Positions 33,820 to 42,932 are shown, counted from the stretch's first letter. The stretch: DNA of 47,919 nt from Gemmatimonadota bacterium (GCA_028875335.1 JAPPEF010000025.1:1-47919); one strand, 5' to 3'. The notes: generated by a model from the sequence alone, not told the origin. Numbers and translations: made by a program.

Positions 33820-34505
33820 GCTACCACCTCCTCGAAAATGTCGCTGAGCGACATGCCGCGATTTTGCCTCAACTCTTCGATGTTGCCGCTGACTGCGATC
33901 TCGCCGTGGCGCAGAAAGGCCACCTCTTCTATCAGCTCTTCCACCTCGCTGACGAGGTGGGTCGATATCAGGATCGTCTGCTCGCCGACGCGAAACTCTC
34001 TCAGCAAGATCTCCAAGATACGCCGACGCGACGGCGGGTCGATTCGTCCCAGCGGCTCGTCCATGAGTACCAACTCGCTTGGCCGCGAAAAGGCGGCTAC
34101 CACTTTCAGCCGCGCCCGCTGGCCGTCGGACAGGGTGCCGATTTTCCGGTGGCTATCGACGTTCATCAGGCCGAGCAGCTCGCGGGATTTGTCCATGTCC
34201 CAGCCGGGGAAGAACGCGGCTAGGAATTCGAGCTGCTCGCTGACGAGCATCCAGTCGTAAAACGGGCTGACCTCGGGCAGGTACGAAGTGATGCGGCGCG
34301 TTTGAATGCCGACTGGTTGGCCCGAGATACTGGCGCTGCCTTCGCTGGCGTGGGCGACGCCGGCGAGGATTTTGAAGAGCGTGCTCTTGCCGCTGCCATT
34401 TTCGCCGAGAACGCCCATTACCCGGCCTTTTTCGACGGTTAGGGAGATGCCTCCTAGGGCCGTCACGCCAGAGTATCGCTTCCACAGGTTCTTTACTTCT
34501 ATCAT
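33816..34505 (-). CDS. ABC transporter ATP-binding protein
   Basis: This 229-residue nucleotide-binding subunit has Walker A GENGSGKST near residue 36 and a Q-loop in SYLPEVSPFYDWM. The signature LSDGQRARLK has D in place of the more common G or S-G-G. Walker B is LVLMDEPLGRID and the switch is STHLVSE. It drives the permease encoded next on the strand. The ATG at 34505 overlaps the GntR gene's stop (ATGA), and its own stop overlaps the permease start. The three genes are therefore translated as one chain. It is cytoplasmic and membrane-associated through the permease. Confidence 0.92.
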   Translation of the reverse strand: MIEVKNLWKRYSGVTALGGISLTVEKGRVMGVLGENGSGKSTLFKILAGVAHASEGSASISGQPVGIQTRRITSYLPEVSPFYDWMLVSEQLEFLAAFFPGWDMDKSRELLGLMNVDSHRKIGTLSDGQRARLKVVAAFSRPSELVLMDEPLGRIDPPSRRRILEILLREFRVGEQTILISTHLVSEVEELIEEVAFLRHGEIAVSGNIEELRQNRGMSLSDIFEEVVA

Positions 34506-34873
34506 AGTGTCACCTCCTCTGAAATTTCGCGCAGCAGGTCGTCGATTTGTTCGCGTGAGAGCGCCAAGTCGCGGATCTCGGCGACAAAGCGGTCGCGCGC
34601 AGCACCGGCTAGGGTGCGGCGCTCGCTGTCGATGCGGTTGGCGCTCTCGGTTATCGACGATCCCTCGCCGCGTCGCGTGGTTATAAATCCTTCGCGCTCC
34701 AATTCCATGTAGGCTCTAGACATGGTATTGGGATTCACGCCCATCTCCTTGGCCATTTCCCGCACTGACGGCAAAGGGCCTCCGGCCTGATAGATTCCTT
34801 GAGCGGTGCGCTTTTTCATCGCCTCGATGATCTGCAGATAGATAGGGCGAGTGGGATCAAAATCGAGCGGCAT
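34502..34873 (-). CDS. GntR family (YtrA-like) transcriptional regulator
   Basis: This 123-residue regulator starts with the GntR winged-helix domain (FDPTRPIYLQIIEAMKKRTA, then LPSVREMAKEMGVNPNTMSRAYMELEREG). It ends with a short helical tail in place of an effector domain. This is the YtrA subclass, which usually represses its own operon of ABC genes. It is the first gene of a three-gene unit, with AGAAAGGAG before the ATG. A palindrome 46-75 bases upstream of the ATG (34919-34948) is a good operator candidate, so autoregulation is likely. Confidence 0.9.
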   Translation of the reverse strand: MPLDFDPTRPIYLQIIEAMKKRTAQGIYQAGGPLPSVREMAKEMGVNPNTMSRAYMELEREGFITTRRGEGSSITESANRIDSERRTLAGAARDRFVAEIRDLALSREQIDDLLREISEEVTL

Positions 34874-34918
34874 CTTCGCACTCCTTTCTGATTGTGGTTT
34901 TCATTTTTGTCTCATTGT

Positions 34919-34948
34919 AATAGTGTTCTATCTACATAATACACTATT
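34919..34948. promoter_or_regulatory. Probable GntR operator upstream of the ABC operon
   Basis: The 8-base arms AATAGTGT (34919-34926) and ACACTATT (34941-34948) are exact reverse complements with a 14-base spacer. The arm centres are therefore 22 bases apart, two helical turns, as expected for a dimeric GntR regulator. The region is AT-rich and lies immediately upstream of the GntR gene, so binding would block its promoter. Confidence 0.6.
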
Positions 34949-34982
34949 GTTATAGAGAAGTCAAGATTTTTTTAGGGGCGGT

Positions 34983-35053
34983 GGTAGGGGCGACCGGCCG
35001 GTCGCCCCTACCTGTGGAACATCGGTAGGGGGCGGTTTGAAACCGCCCCCTAC
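34983..35053. repeat. Two perfect palindromes (30 and 29 bp) between ABC operon and threonine synthase
   Basis: The first perfect palindrome is 34983-35012, with arms GGTAGGGGCGACCGG. The second is 35025-35053, with arms GTAGGGGGCGGTTT around one central base. They are joined by CTGTGGAACATC and followed by AATGCGTAACGTCAG, whose end recalls the repeat bounding 15142-15765. They lie 40-110 bases past the threonine synthase stop and could terminate its transcript. The GC-rich arms have no adjacent U-run, so a role as an intrinsic terminator is not certain. They look like a dispersed repeat. Confidence 0.75.
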
Positions 35054-35091
35054 AATGCGTAACGTCAGTTATTTATCGTGGATTTACTGAT

Positions 35092-36237
35092 TCACTCGCC
35101 GTTTGCTAATATCTCGCCGATGGGTTGGGCGGCCTTCAGGCCGTGACCCGAAAGCACGGCCACAATCCGCTGACCCGGCTCCACCAGACCGACGGCTCGG
35201 GCTTGGAGCAGGCCGTCCCAGATCACGGCCGAAGTGGGTTCCACGCAAAAACCGGACCGGCCCAACTGGCGCAGGCCCCGGACGATGGCCTCTTCGGAGA
35301 CGGCGACTACAGTACCTGCTGACTGGCGCAAGGCGTTGATGACTTCGCGGTCTCTAACCGGGCGGGGTAGGGCAATGCCCTCGGCTCGGGTGGGACGCGG
35401 AGAAGTAGCAGGGGCGACCACGTCCAAGTCGGCGTGGAAGGCTTGGTACAGCGGCGAGACGTGTTCCGCTTGGACGGCAATGAGGCGCGGCAGGCGGTTG
35501 ACTAGCCCGGCCCGCTGCAAATCGAGGAAGCCGCGGTACAGGCCGAGTAAGATGCTGCCGGCCCCCACCGGACAGATTACTACGTCGGGAGCGGTCCAGT
35601 CGAGTTGCTCGGCTAGTTCAAAGGCCAGGGTTTTGAGACCTTCTATAAAGAGAGGGTGCCACAGATGCGAGGCGTACACGGCCCCAGTGCGGGCGATGTA
35701 TTCTAGCAAAACCTCAGTGGCCCGGGGACGCGGTCCTTCCACCGGAACTAGTTCGGCACCGTACAGATGAATCTGCACCAGTTTGCCCGCAGAGGCCGAA
35801 GCCGGACAGAAGACTTTGAGGCGCACCTTGGCGCGGGCCGCGTACGCGGCTAGGGCGGCCCCGGCGTTGCCCGAGGAGTCCTCTACTGCTTCCTTGATGC
35901 CCAAGGCGTGCAAATAGCTCATGAGCAGGGCGGCCCCGCGGTCTTTGTACGAGCCGGTGGGCAGGGTGTGGTCGCATTTGGCCAGGACCGTCAGACCCTC
36001 TAGGTCGAAGGGGATTAGGGGGGTGCGGGCTTCGCCCAGAGAGACGGGGGCGCCCACCGGGGGTAGGGCTTCGCGGAAGCGCCACATGTCGGCGGGACGG
36101 GCGGCGATCTGGTCGAGAGGGAAGGTCGGGGTGAGGGGCCGGCATTCGAGAGGTGCGTCGCAGGCGAGGCAGCGATAGGGAGCCGGGGCTTGGGGATAGG
36201 GGGTCTGGCAGGCGGAGCAGTGGAAGGTGAGAGGCAT
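35092..36237 (-). CDS. thrC: Threonine synthase-like PLP enzyme with N-terminal zinc ribbon
   Basis: This 381-residue enzyme has an N-terminal zinc ribbon with pairs C7-x2-C10 and C23-x2-C26. A fold-type II PLP domain follows, with the lysine in PTGSYKDRG (K98), the phosphate-binding turn SSGNAGAALAAYA, and PVGAGSILLGLYRG. It is the form that converts O-phosphohomoserine to threonine. Paralogues with cysteate or diaminopropionate activity share these motifs, so the gene symbol is likely but not certain. It is transcribed alone, away from the fusion gene at 36375. The palindromic pair follows its stop. The predicted location is cytoplasmic. Confidence 0.88.
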   Translation of the reverse strand: MPLTFHCSACQTPYPQAPAPYRCLACDAPLECRPLTPTFPLDQIAARPADMWRFREALPPVGAPVSLGEARTPLIPFDLEGLTVLAKCDHTLPTGSYKDRGAALLMSYLHALGIKEAVEDSSGNAGAALAAYAARAKVRLKVFCPASASAGKLVQIHLYGAELVPVEGPRPRATEVLLEYIARTGAVYASHLWHPLFIEGLKTLAFELAEQLDWTAPDVVICPVGAGSILLGLYRGFLDLQRAGLVNRLPRLIAVQAEHVSPLYQAFHADLDVVAPATSPRPTRAEGIALPRPVRDREVINALRQSAGTVVAVSEEAIVRGLRQLGRSGFCVEPTSAVIWDGLLQARAVGLVEPGQRIVAVLSGHGLKAAQPIGEILANGE

Positions 36238-36374
36238 GGGTGAATTGGGGATTGGCAGTGTGTGCTGCCGCGACTATCGGTTCTAAGCGGCTAAGATTAC
36301 TTTAAAATTTATGTCTTTTCACAATAATATACCACGTGATGTTTCAGTAAAATTCTCACTTGGAGGACATACCG

Positions 36375-38213
36375 ATGACCGCCGACGCGCAAGACCTTGA
36401 GCCCACTTGGGCCCACCGCACCGACGATGTCGACACCAAGGTTGAAATTCTGCGGCGGGCGCTGAGCACAGGGAACCACGAGCTGGCTCTGGGCGTGGCT
36501 GACTCCATCAAGGACACTATAGCCAATGAGCGCATGCTGCGTGCAGAACCGGGGCCTGTTGACCTGCCCGCTAGTGGGTGGCACCTGACTGAGCAGCTAC
36601 CCAAGCCCTGGTCCCGATGGGCCGACGGCTGGGAGCTGTGCCAGACCGTGCGGCTCAGCGAGCCTATCGGCCAGGCGCGGCAGTCCGAGCCGCTGGACCT
36701 CCTCGTGGCGATGCCCGCGGAAAGGGTGACCGCGCCGGAACGCGAATTGCGCGTCGCCCGGCTCGACAGCGGCCGGCTGTGCGAGGTTTGCAGCCAAGTC
36801 TATGGCGCGGTCCGTCGCGGTCCATACTGGTTCGCCCACTTGGTCTTCGAGGCTGATGTCCCCGCCGCTGGTCAGGCCGTGTTTCTCATCTTCTGCGGCA
36901 ACCCCGCCGCCGAGTTGCCCGACTACCCGAGCCGCTTGAGCATCCGGGGAGAGGGTGTCGGTGTGGAGATCGAGACTCCCCACTACGTGGCCGCCCTCTC
37001 CCGGCAGATGGGCCAACTGGAGTCTCTGACCCCCAAGTGGCACTTAGGCGGGCTGCGGTTGTCCACACACGGGAACGGCCACGGCGAGCCACCCAATATC
37101 GACTGGGCCCACGATTACACCACGGCTGGTGCCTTTCAGAAAATGCGGGTGACAAACTGGGCCGAGTGTCCCCACTACGAAGTGGTGCGCGGTCCCTTGT
37201 GCGCCCGTGTGCGGCGTTTTGGCTTCCCCCACAGTCCAGTACACCCGCTATTCACGCCCAGCCGCTTCTTCATGGACCTGACCTATACCTTCTACGCCGG
37301 AGTCCCCTATTTCCTGAAGGATGGTCGCATGGAGGCAACGCGCGACTTCTGTGCGCATGTGGCCCGTGATGACGAGTGGTACTTCGGCGGCCGGCCTTTC
37401 GACGCGTCTCTGTGGATGGACGAAGCCGGTCGCGTCCACGAGGGGCCGGTGCCGCCGGAGCAGATAGACCACGTCTGGGGCGTGGGCTTCTACCATCGTC
37501 AGAGTCGGGACAGCCTATTTGCCATCTATTTGGACCATCACCTCGAAGGATCGCCCACCGCCGGCCCGGAGACGACGTCAAAAGCCAAGCTCTATCAGCA
37601 CCTCGACGTCACCCTCGACCATGCCAAGCCGGGCCAGCCGCCGCACGCGTCGGTCTGGTGTCGGCCCATGCTGCGCGACAGCGCTTGGCTCCAGACCGGC
37701 TTGTCCCTTGTGCAGCGCAATGCCTACCTGCTGGCACCGTACCCCGAGCAGGGCGGTGCCGCTGGGTTGGAAGCGTTGCGCGAGCGACTGTTGGCTCCTC
37801 TGATTGTCGCGGTGGACGCGCCCGCACCTGCGGACTGGACTGACGAGGCAGCGGAAGGGGGCCAACCCCTAGCTCGTATCGGCGAGCGCCCCGCTGACTG
37901 GCCGCGAAAGCGCGCTCTGTGGGAAGCCATGCGGGAGGTTCGCGAGGACCAGTTCAACACCGTGGACGCTAGCCTAGTGGACATGGGCTATATCTACGAT
38001 GTGCGCACGCACGGCGACGACATTCGCGTGGTGATGACAATGCCGCACCGGGGGAGACCGAAGTACAACTTCCTTGCCCAACCACTGCGGGCGCGGCTGG
38101 AACAGCTACCGGGCGTCCGTTCTGTCGTTGTTGAATTGACCTGGGAGCCGGCTTGGACGCCGAATCGCCTCACGGATGTCGGTCGTCGGCTGATGGGGCT
38201 GGCCGAAGAGTGA
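36375..38213 (+). CDS. Large carbohydrate-related domain fused to C-terminal DUF59/MIP18-like domain
   Basis: This 612-residue protein has about 500 N-terminal residues forming a beta-rich domain that I cannot name (for example IETPHYVAALSRQMGQLESL, YTFYAGVPYFLKDGRMEATR and SWRFAGRP-like turns). It resembles polysaccharide-processing proteins in composition. The last 105 residues are a DUF59/MIP18 (iron-sulfur assembly/PaaD-like) domain: ALWEAMREVREDQFNTVDAS, DMGYIYDVRT, LPGVRSVVVELTWEPAWTP and RLMGL. The usual cysteine of the G-C-P turn is replaced here (HRGRPKY). GGAGG precedes the ATG at 36375. No signal peptide is present. It is divergent from threonine synthase and convergent with the propeller gene. 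Confidence 0.7.
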   Translation: MTADAQDLEPTWAHRTDDVDTKVEILRRALSTGNHELALGVADSIKDTIANERMLRAEPGPVDLPASGWHLTEQLPKPWSRWADGWELCQTVRLSEPIGQARQSEPLDLLVAMPAERVTAPERELRVARLDSGRLCEVCSQVYGAVRRGPYWFAHLVFEADVPAAGQAVFLIFCGNPAAELPDYPSRLSIRGEGVGVEIETPHYVAALSRQMGQLESLTPKWHLGGLRLSTHGNGHGEPPNIDWAHDYTTAGAFQKMRVTNWAECPHYEVVRGPLCARVRRFGFPHSPVHPLFTPSRFFMDLTYTFYAGVPYFLKDGRMEATRDFCAHVARDDEWYFGGRPFDASLWMDEAGRVHEGPVPPEQIDHVWGVGFYHRQSRDSLFAIYLDHHLEGSPTAGPETTSKAKLYQHLDVTLDHAKPGQPPHASVWCRPMLRDSAWLQTGLSLVQRNAYLLAPYPEQGGAAGLEALRERLLAPLIVAVDAPAPADWTDEAAEGGQPLARIGERPADWPRKRALWEAMREVREDQFNTVDASLVDMGYIYDVRTHGDDIRVVMTMPHRGRPKYNFLAQPLRARLEQLPGVRSVVVELTWEPAWTPNRLTDVGRRLMGLAEE

Positions 38214-38234
38214 GAAAGGGGCGGGGCGAAAATT

Positions 38235-39800
38235 CTAGACGCGATAGGCAAACAGTTTGGCACCGAGCATGCGCACCCGGATGCCGACTGCCTCGCCGGC
38301 CGCGGAGATGTCGGAGCGGCCTTGCCAGGTTACCACTCGGTCTTCGCAATCGCCCGTTAGACGGTCGCACTCGTCAAAGGTGAACCCCGGTAGTGGGTCG
38401 GCATCGGGGAGCATCAGCGACGGCAGCTTTTCTAGTAATTCAACCTGAATCCAGCCGCCCGGCTCGCAGCGATAGTTGAGGCGCAATTCGTCGTGGACGC
38501 GGAAGAGGGAGGGCAGGGAGAAGCAGCCTTCGGCGCTGGCGCGTATCCCGCAGAACCGGTGCGGACGCCAGCGCGCCCAGCGAATCTGCTGTGGTTGCCG
38601 CAAGGGAAAGAGCTCGGGCACTTTGTCGGCTGGGCAGTCGTGAATGACGGAGAAGGCCGCGTATGGACAGGCCCAGTAGCCATCGGGCAGCTCGACGAGG
38701 CCGCTGCGCCAGAAGTGGGCCATGCACTCGTCGCCGTCTCCCTCGTCTCCCAGCGGCAGGATTGGCCGGCGCTCGGGACGGGACCAGTAGAGGCCGTCGC
38801 GGCTGAAGGCGATCTGCCCGTCGATGGTGCTGGCGATCTGGTGGTACACCGGGATGAACATGCCGTGCAGGTCGTCGCGGCCTGGGTAGGGGAAGTAATT
38901 GGCACCGTAAAAGCTGATGTCGGGCGGGTCTTCGGTGTCGGGGTGATGGACCAGCTTTGGAGCGGGCCAGTTGGCAAAGTCGTCGGTGCGCGAAAAGCCG
39001 ATTGTGCGGATCTGCATGCCCTGTTCGAGTCTGTTGACGCCAATGCCTTCGATCAGTTCGGCGGGGTAGCCCATTAGCTGGATGTAGGCGAAATAGTTGC
39101 CGTGGTGTTCGTCGTAACGGGCCGATATGCCGCCGTTGACCGGCCGGTACGCTAGCGGCTCTGGGAAGGGCGTCCAGTGGAGGCAGTCGGATGACGTCCA
39201 GGCGAGCATGTGACCCGTGATTTCAGCCCGGGGACCGGTGTAGTTTTCTTGCTCCTGCTCGGCTTTGATGCGCCGAGATGGCTCCTCTCCAGACAGCTCT
39301 TCACCGGTGTCCGGATCCCACCAGTACATGCGGCCACCCATCGCCTTGAAGCGCTCCTCGGGAGGCGCGTTGGGGTCTTCGAAGATTCCGGTAGCCCCTT
39401 TGCACGAGTTGGCGAGCAGGTTGTTGTTGGACGAGCCGTTGAATTCGACCTCGTTCAGGACGGGGCGCGTCCAGTTGTACGCATCGTCGCTGACCGCGTA
39501 ACACTGGCCACCCCCGCTGTCGTAGAGCAAGTGATAGCGCCCGTCCTGTTGCCAGATGTAGAGCGGCGAGACGTGAGTGCCTTCCCACTCCATTGTCGCT
39601 TGCAGGACTGGCTCGGACTTGACGGCCTCCTCGATCTCAAAGCGGATGCCAAGCGGGGCATCGTATAGCTCCAACTCTTCGTGCCGACTGGAGCCACGGT
39701 GGCCTGGAAAGACGTCGATCATGTCAACTAGTGGACTCCAAGCGCCCGTGTTCAGGCGAATGCGGGGCGGGCGGCGTCTGGGTGCTTTGTGGTCAGTCAT
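38235..39800 (-). CDS. Five-bladed beta-propeller glycosidase-like protein
   Basis: This 521-residue protein has the look of the GH32/GH43/GH68 propeller clan: EGTHVSPLYIWQQDGRYHLL, then GIFEDPNAPPEERFKAMGG, then AFSRDGLYWSRPERRPILPL. Its repeating W-T-S-S-D and F-S-R-D-G elements are the blade signatures. A possible general acid lies in the EDPN run, though the catalytic pair cannot be fixed. There is no signal peptide, so the substrate may be imported oligosaccharide. The ATG at 39800 is preferred over 39836 because GAGAGG lies upstream. It is divergent from the mandelate-racemase gene, with 170 bp between them, and converges on the fusion gene. Confidence 0.72.
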   Translation of the reverse strand: MTDHKAPRRRPPRIRLNTGAWSPLVDMIDVFPGHRGSSRHEELELYDAPLGIRFEIEEAVKSEPVLQATMEWEGTHVSPLYIWQQDGRYHLLYDSGGGQCYAVSDDAYNWTRPVLNEVEFNGSSNNNLLANSCKGATGIFEDPNAPPEERFKAMGGRMYWWDPDTGEELSGEEPSRRIKAEQEQENYTGPRAEITGHMLAWTSSDCLHWTPFPEPLAYRPVNGGISARYDEHHGNYFAYIQLMGYPAELIEGIGVNRLEQGMQIRTIGFSRTDDFANWPAPKLVHHPDTEDPPDISFYGANYFPYPGRDDLHGMFIPVYHQIASTIDGQIAFSRDGLYWSRPERRPILPLGDEGDGDECMAHFWRSGLVELPDGYWACPYAAFSVIHDCPADKVPELFPLRQPQQIRWARWRPHRFCGIRASAEGCFSLPSLFRVHDELRLNYRCEPGGWIQVELLEKLPSLMLPDADPLPGFTFDECDRLTGDCEDRVVTWQGRSDISAAGEAVGIRVRMLGAKLFAYRV

Positions 39801-39973
39801 TGCGGCAGCCTCTCGATGGTAGCTATTTAGTGGCACCGAAAACTGGATTGCTGGTTACGGTGAAACTATCTTACCAGTGCAATCCGGAACTCCTCCGTGT
39901 TCGCTAAAGATATAGCGATCCTTTTGCCTTTCAACCATCCTATCCATCTCGTCTCTGCTGAAAGGAAAATCCC

Positions 39974-41239
39974 ATGAAAGTCACCAATGTCGAACGCATT
40001 ATCGTCGATGTCCCGTTCACGCCCAGACAGCAGGAGATAACCCGCCAGTCGGTTTACAATTGGTCCATCCTCGAGCTGTGTAAGGTCACTACTGACACGG
40101 GCCACGTGGGCTGGGGAGAGACCGTCATTCACTACACCTACGGCCGCGTGACCGATGACGCGGTTGCGCGTACCATCGGCCAAAGCCCGGCCGAACTGAT
40201 GAACGAAGACAGCCTAGGCGCTGGTTTGCAGATGGCGCTGTTCGACGTGGTCGGCAAGATACTCGAAGTCTCAGTGCACCGGCTGCTGGGCACCAAAGTG
40301 CGCGACTGGACGCCGATTTCTTGGTGGTGCAGTCACTCCTCGCCGGAAAACTGGGCCGCGGAAGCAGCCGAGGCCGTGGCGCAAGGGTACACGAATCTCA
40401 AGAACAAACCGAGGCCCTGGAACGACATCGTCGCGCAGGTCGATGCCATCTGCAAGGTGGTGCCCCCTCATTTCCATCTCGACCTCGATCCCAACGGCTC
40501 TTGGGAGAATGCGGCCAACGCCATTCCGATCATCAAGAAGCTCGAGCGCTACGAAAACGTGGCCATGTTCGAAACGCCCATCCCGCAGGACGACATTCTC
40601 GGCAATCGCCAGATCCGCCAAGCTGTGAACAGGCCGGTGGCCATGCACTTTGGTTCGCCGCCGTTTCTCACGGCGGTGCGCGAAGAAGTTTGCGACGGCT
40701 TTGTGATTGGGGGCGGGAAATCAATGACCATGCGCCAAGGGCAATGCGCTGCGGAAGTTTCCATGCCGTTCTGGTTGCAGATCGTCGGCAATGGGTTGAC
40801 GACCACGTGGGACGCCCATCTCGGCTCGGTGCTAACGCACGCGCGGTGGCCGGCGATTAGTTGTATCAATATGTACAGCCACCATCTGCTGACCGATCCC
40901 GTTCAGGTGATCAATGGGCACCAGCGGGTTCCCGACGGGCCCGGCCTCGGCGTCGAGGTTGATGAGGCGGCGGTTGAGCAATACCTCGTTTCGCAGGAGC
41001 AGCTTGACGAACATGCGCGTCAAGGGCAGCTCTACATCCACCCGAAACCGCGGCTGATCAACACTATTGTCTATCCCGAAGGCACCTGCATATACATGGA
41101 AAACCTCAGTGCGCCGGGAACCTATGTGGAGGGGGTGCGTACTGAAATTCTGGAGGATGATGGCTCGCAGGAATGGCAGAATCTACACCAGCGCGTGCAA
41201 AAGGAGAAGCAGGTGGTCAGTCGGTGGGAGGGGCCGTAG
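39974..41239 (+). CDS. Mandelate racemase / muconate lactonising enzyme family (enolase superfamily)
   Basis: This 421-residue protein has the N-terminal capping domain (residues 1-110) and a TIM barrel. The K143-N-K145 pair in NLKNKPRPW matches the K-x-K catalytic motif. D170/D172 (HLDLDPNGSW) and E200 (FETPIPQDD) are metal ligands. The third ligand, normally an acidic residue at the end of barrel strand 5, aligns with AMHFGSPP and is not obvious, so activity or metal content may differ. AAAGG precedes the ATG. Family members dehydrate or epimerise sugar acids and amino-acid esters. It sits between a propeller glycosidase gene and the dehydratase gene, which fits sugar-acid catabolism. Confidence 0.88.
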   Translation: MKVTNVERIIVDVPFTPRQQEITRQSVYNWSILELCKVTTDTGHVGWGETVIHYTYGRVTDDAVARTIGQSPAELMNEDSLGAGLQMALFDVVGKILEVSVHRLLGTKVRDWTPISWWCSHSSPENWAAEAAEAVAQGYTNLKNKPRPWNDIVAQVDAICKVVPPHFHLDLDPNGSWENAANAIPIIKKLERYENVAMFETPIPQDDILGNRQIRQAVNRPVAMHFGSPPFLTAVREEVCDGFVIGGGKSMTMRQGQCAAEVSMPFWLQIVGNGLTTTWDAHLGSVLTHARWPAISCINMYSHHLLTDPVQVINGHQRVPDGPGLGVEVDEAAVEQYLVSQEQLDEHARQGQLYIHPKPRLINTIVYPEGTCIYMENLSAPGTYVEGVRTEILEDDGSQEWQNLHQRVQKEKQVVSRWEGP

Positions 41240-41261
41240 CGACCGTCAGATCCCTCAACGA

Positions 41262-42932
41262 TTAGCTGGTCACCGCCCCCTGTGCCGCCGACGACACCGA
41301 GCGGGCGTATTTGGCCATTACGCCGGAAGTGTAGCGCGGCGGCGGGGCCTCCCAGGCGGCTAGACGGGCCTGCAACTCGGCTTCGTCTAGTGCTACGTCC
41401 AACCGGCCGGCCGTGGTGTCGATGGAGATGGTATCGCCGTCGTGCAGGACGGCCAAGGGGCCGCCCACTGCGGCTTCGGGCGCGGCGTGGCCGATCATCA
41501 GGCCGCGGGTGGCACCCGAAAAGCGGCCATCGGTGACCAAGGCCACGGAGTCGCCCAGACCCGCCCCCACGATGGCACCGGTGACGGCTAGCATCTCGCG
41601 CATACCAGGCCCGCCCTTGGGGCCTTCGTAGCGGATGACCACCACATCGCCGGGCTGGATCTGGCCCTGCTCAATGGCCGGCATGACCGAGTCCTCGCTG
41701 TTGAAGACGCGGGCTGGACCTTGGTGCTGGGCGCGCTCGTGGCCGGCCAATTTCACTACCGCGCCTTCGGGGGCGAGATTGCCCTTGAGTATGACTAGAC
41801 CACCCGATTTTTTCAGCGGTTTATCGACCGAGACCACAACCTGCTGGCTGGAGGTTTCCACGGCGCGGTCGGCCTCTTGGCCAATGGTGCGGCCCGATAC
41901 TGTGAGGGCTTCCTCGTGCAGCAGGCCGGCTTCTTTGAGGCGGCGGGCCACTAGGGCGATGCCACCGGCTTTGTCTAAGTCGGGGGCGACAAAGCGACCG
42001 CCCGGTTTGAGGTCAACCATGAGTGGGGTGGAACTGCTCAAGGTCTGGAAGTCCTCAATGTCCAGTTCCAAACCAGCCTCCCGAGCAATGGCCAGAAAAT
42101 GCAGTACGCCGTTGGTCGAGCCGCCGGTGGTGGCAATGGAGCGGATGGCGTTGTCGAGGGCGGGGCGGGTGATGATTTGCGAGGGGGTGCGACCTTGGCG
42201 CACTAATTCGACGGCTAGGGACCCGACTTGGGTGCCGACGGCTTCCTTGCGCGGGTCGGTGGCCGGCACCGAGCCAGAGCCCATGAGGGCCACGCCGAGG
42301 ATTTCGGCCGCGGTGGCCATGGTATTGGCGGTGAATTGACCGCCGCAGGAACCGGCTCCGGGGCAGGCGTTTTCCTCGATGAGGCGCAATTGGTCGTCGT
42401 CGATGCGGCCGGTGGCGTGGGCACCGATGGCTTCGTACACGTCTTGGATGGTGATGTCGGCTTGGTCGTGGCGGCCGGGCATAATCGAGCCGCCGTAGAG
42501 CAGCACTGAGGGGATGTCTAAGCGGCACATGGCCATAATGGCTCCTGGGGTGGTTTTGTCGCAGCCGGTGAGGGCGACAAAGCCGTCGAGCATGTGGCCG
42601 CGCACCACCAGTTCCATGGAGTCGGCGATGACTTCGCGCGAAATGAGTGAGGTCTTCATGCCTTCGGTGCCCATGGTGATGCCGTCGGAGATCACCACTG
42701 TATTGAATTCGAGGGGGGTGCCGCCGGCTTGGCGGATACCAGCCTTGACGTGCTCGGCTAGGCCGCGCAGGCCAAAATTGCAGGGGCCTAGCTCGGTCCA
42801 GGTATTGGCGATGCCGATGAGGGGTTTGCGCAGGGCCTCGGCGTCGAAGCCGGCAGCCCGGTACATGGCGCGGGCCCCAGCTCGGGACGGGCCTTGGGTG
42901 ATGTTCTTGCTGATGGGGATGGATTCGGTCAT
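41262..42932 (-). CDS. ilvD: Dihydroxy-acid dehydratase
   Basis: This 556-residue IlvD/Edd-family dehydratase has cluster and metal ligands in GPCNFG (C51), LTGCDKTTPG (C124, D125, K126) and ENACPGAGSCGGQF (C190, C196). The C-terminal domain ends with DGRFSGATRGLMIGH and PPPRYTSGVMAKYARSVSSA. The length and motifs fit the [2Fe-2S] short dihydroxy-acid dehydratases that make the 2-keto acids of valine and isoleucine. It converges on the racemase gene, with only 22 bases between the stops. No ribosome site better than AGCAGAAAG was seen before the ATG. The role is likely branched-chain amino-acid synthesis; sugar-acid dehydratases are the alternative. Confidence 0.95.
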   Translation of the reverse strand: MTESIPISKNITQGPSRAGARAMYRAAGFDAEALRKPLIGIANTWTELGPCNFGLRGLAEHVKAGIRQAGGTPLEFNTVVISDGITMGTEGMKTSLISREVIADSMELVVRGHMLDGFVALTGCDKTTPGAIMAMCRLDIPSVLLYGGSIMPGRHDQADITIQDVYEAIGAHATGRIDDDQLRLIEENACPGAGSCGGQFTANTMATAAEILGVALMGSGSVPATDPRKEAVGTQVGSLAVELVRQGRTPSQIITRPALDNAIRSIATTGGSTNGVLHFLAIAREAGLELDIEDFQTLSSSTPLMVDLKPGGRFVAPDLDKAGGIALVARRLKEAGLLHEEALTVSGRTIGQEADRAVETSSQQVVVSVDKPLKKSGGLVILKGNLAPEGAVVKLAGHERAQHQGPARVFNSEDSVMPAIEQGQIQPGDVVVIRYEGPKGGPGMREMLAVTGAIVGAGLGDSVALVTDGRFSGATRGLMIGHAAPEAAVGGPLAVLHDGDTISIDTTAGRLDVALDEAELQARLAAWEAPPPRYTSGVMAKYARSVSSAAQGAVTS

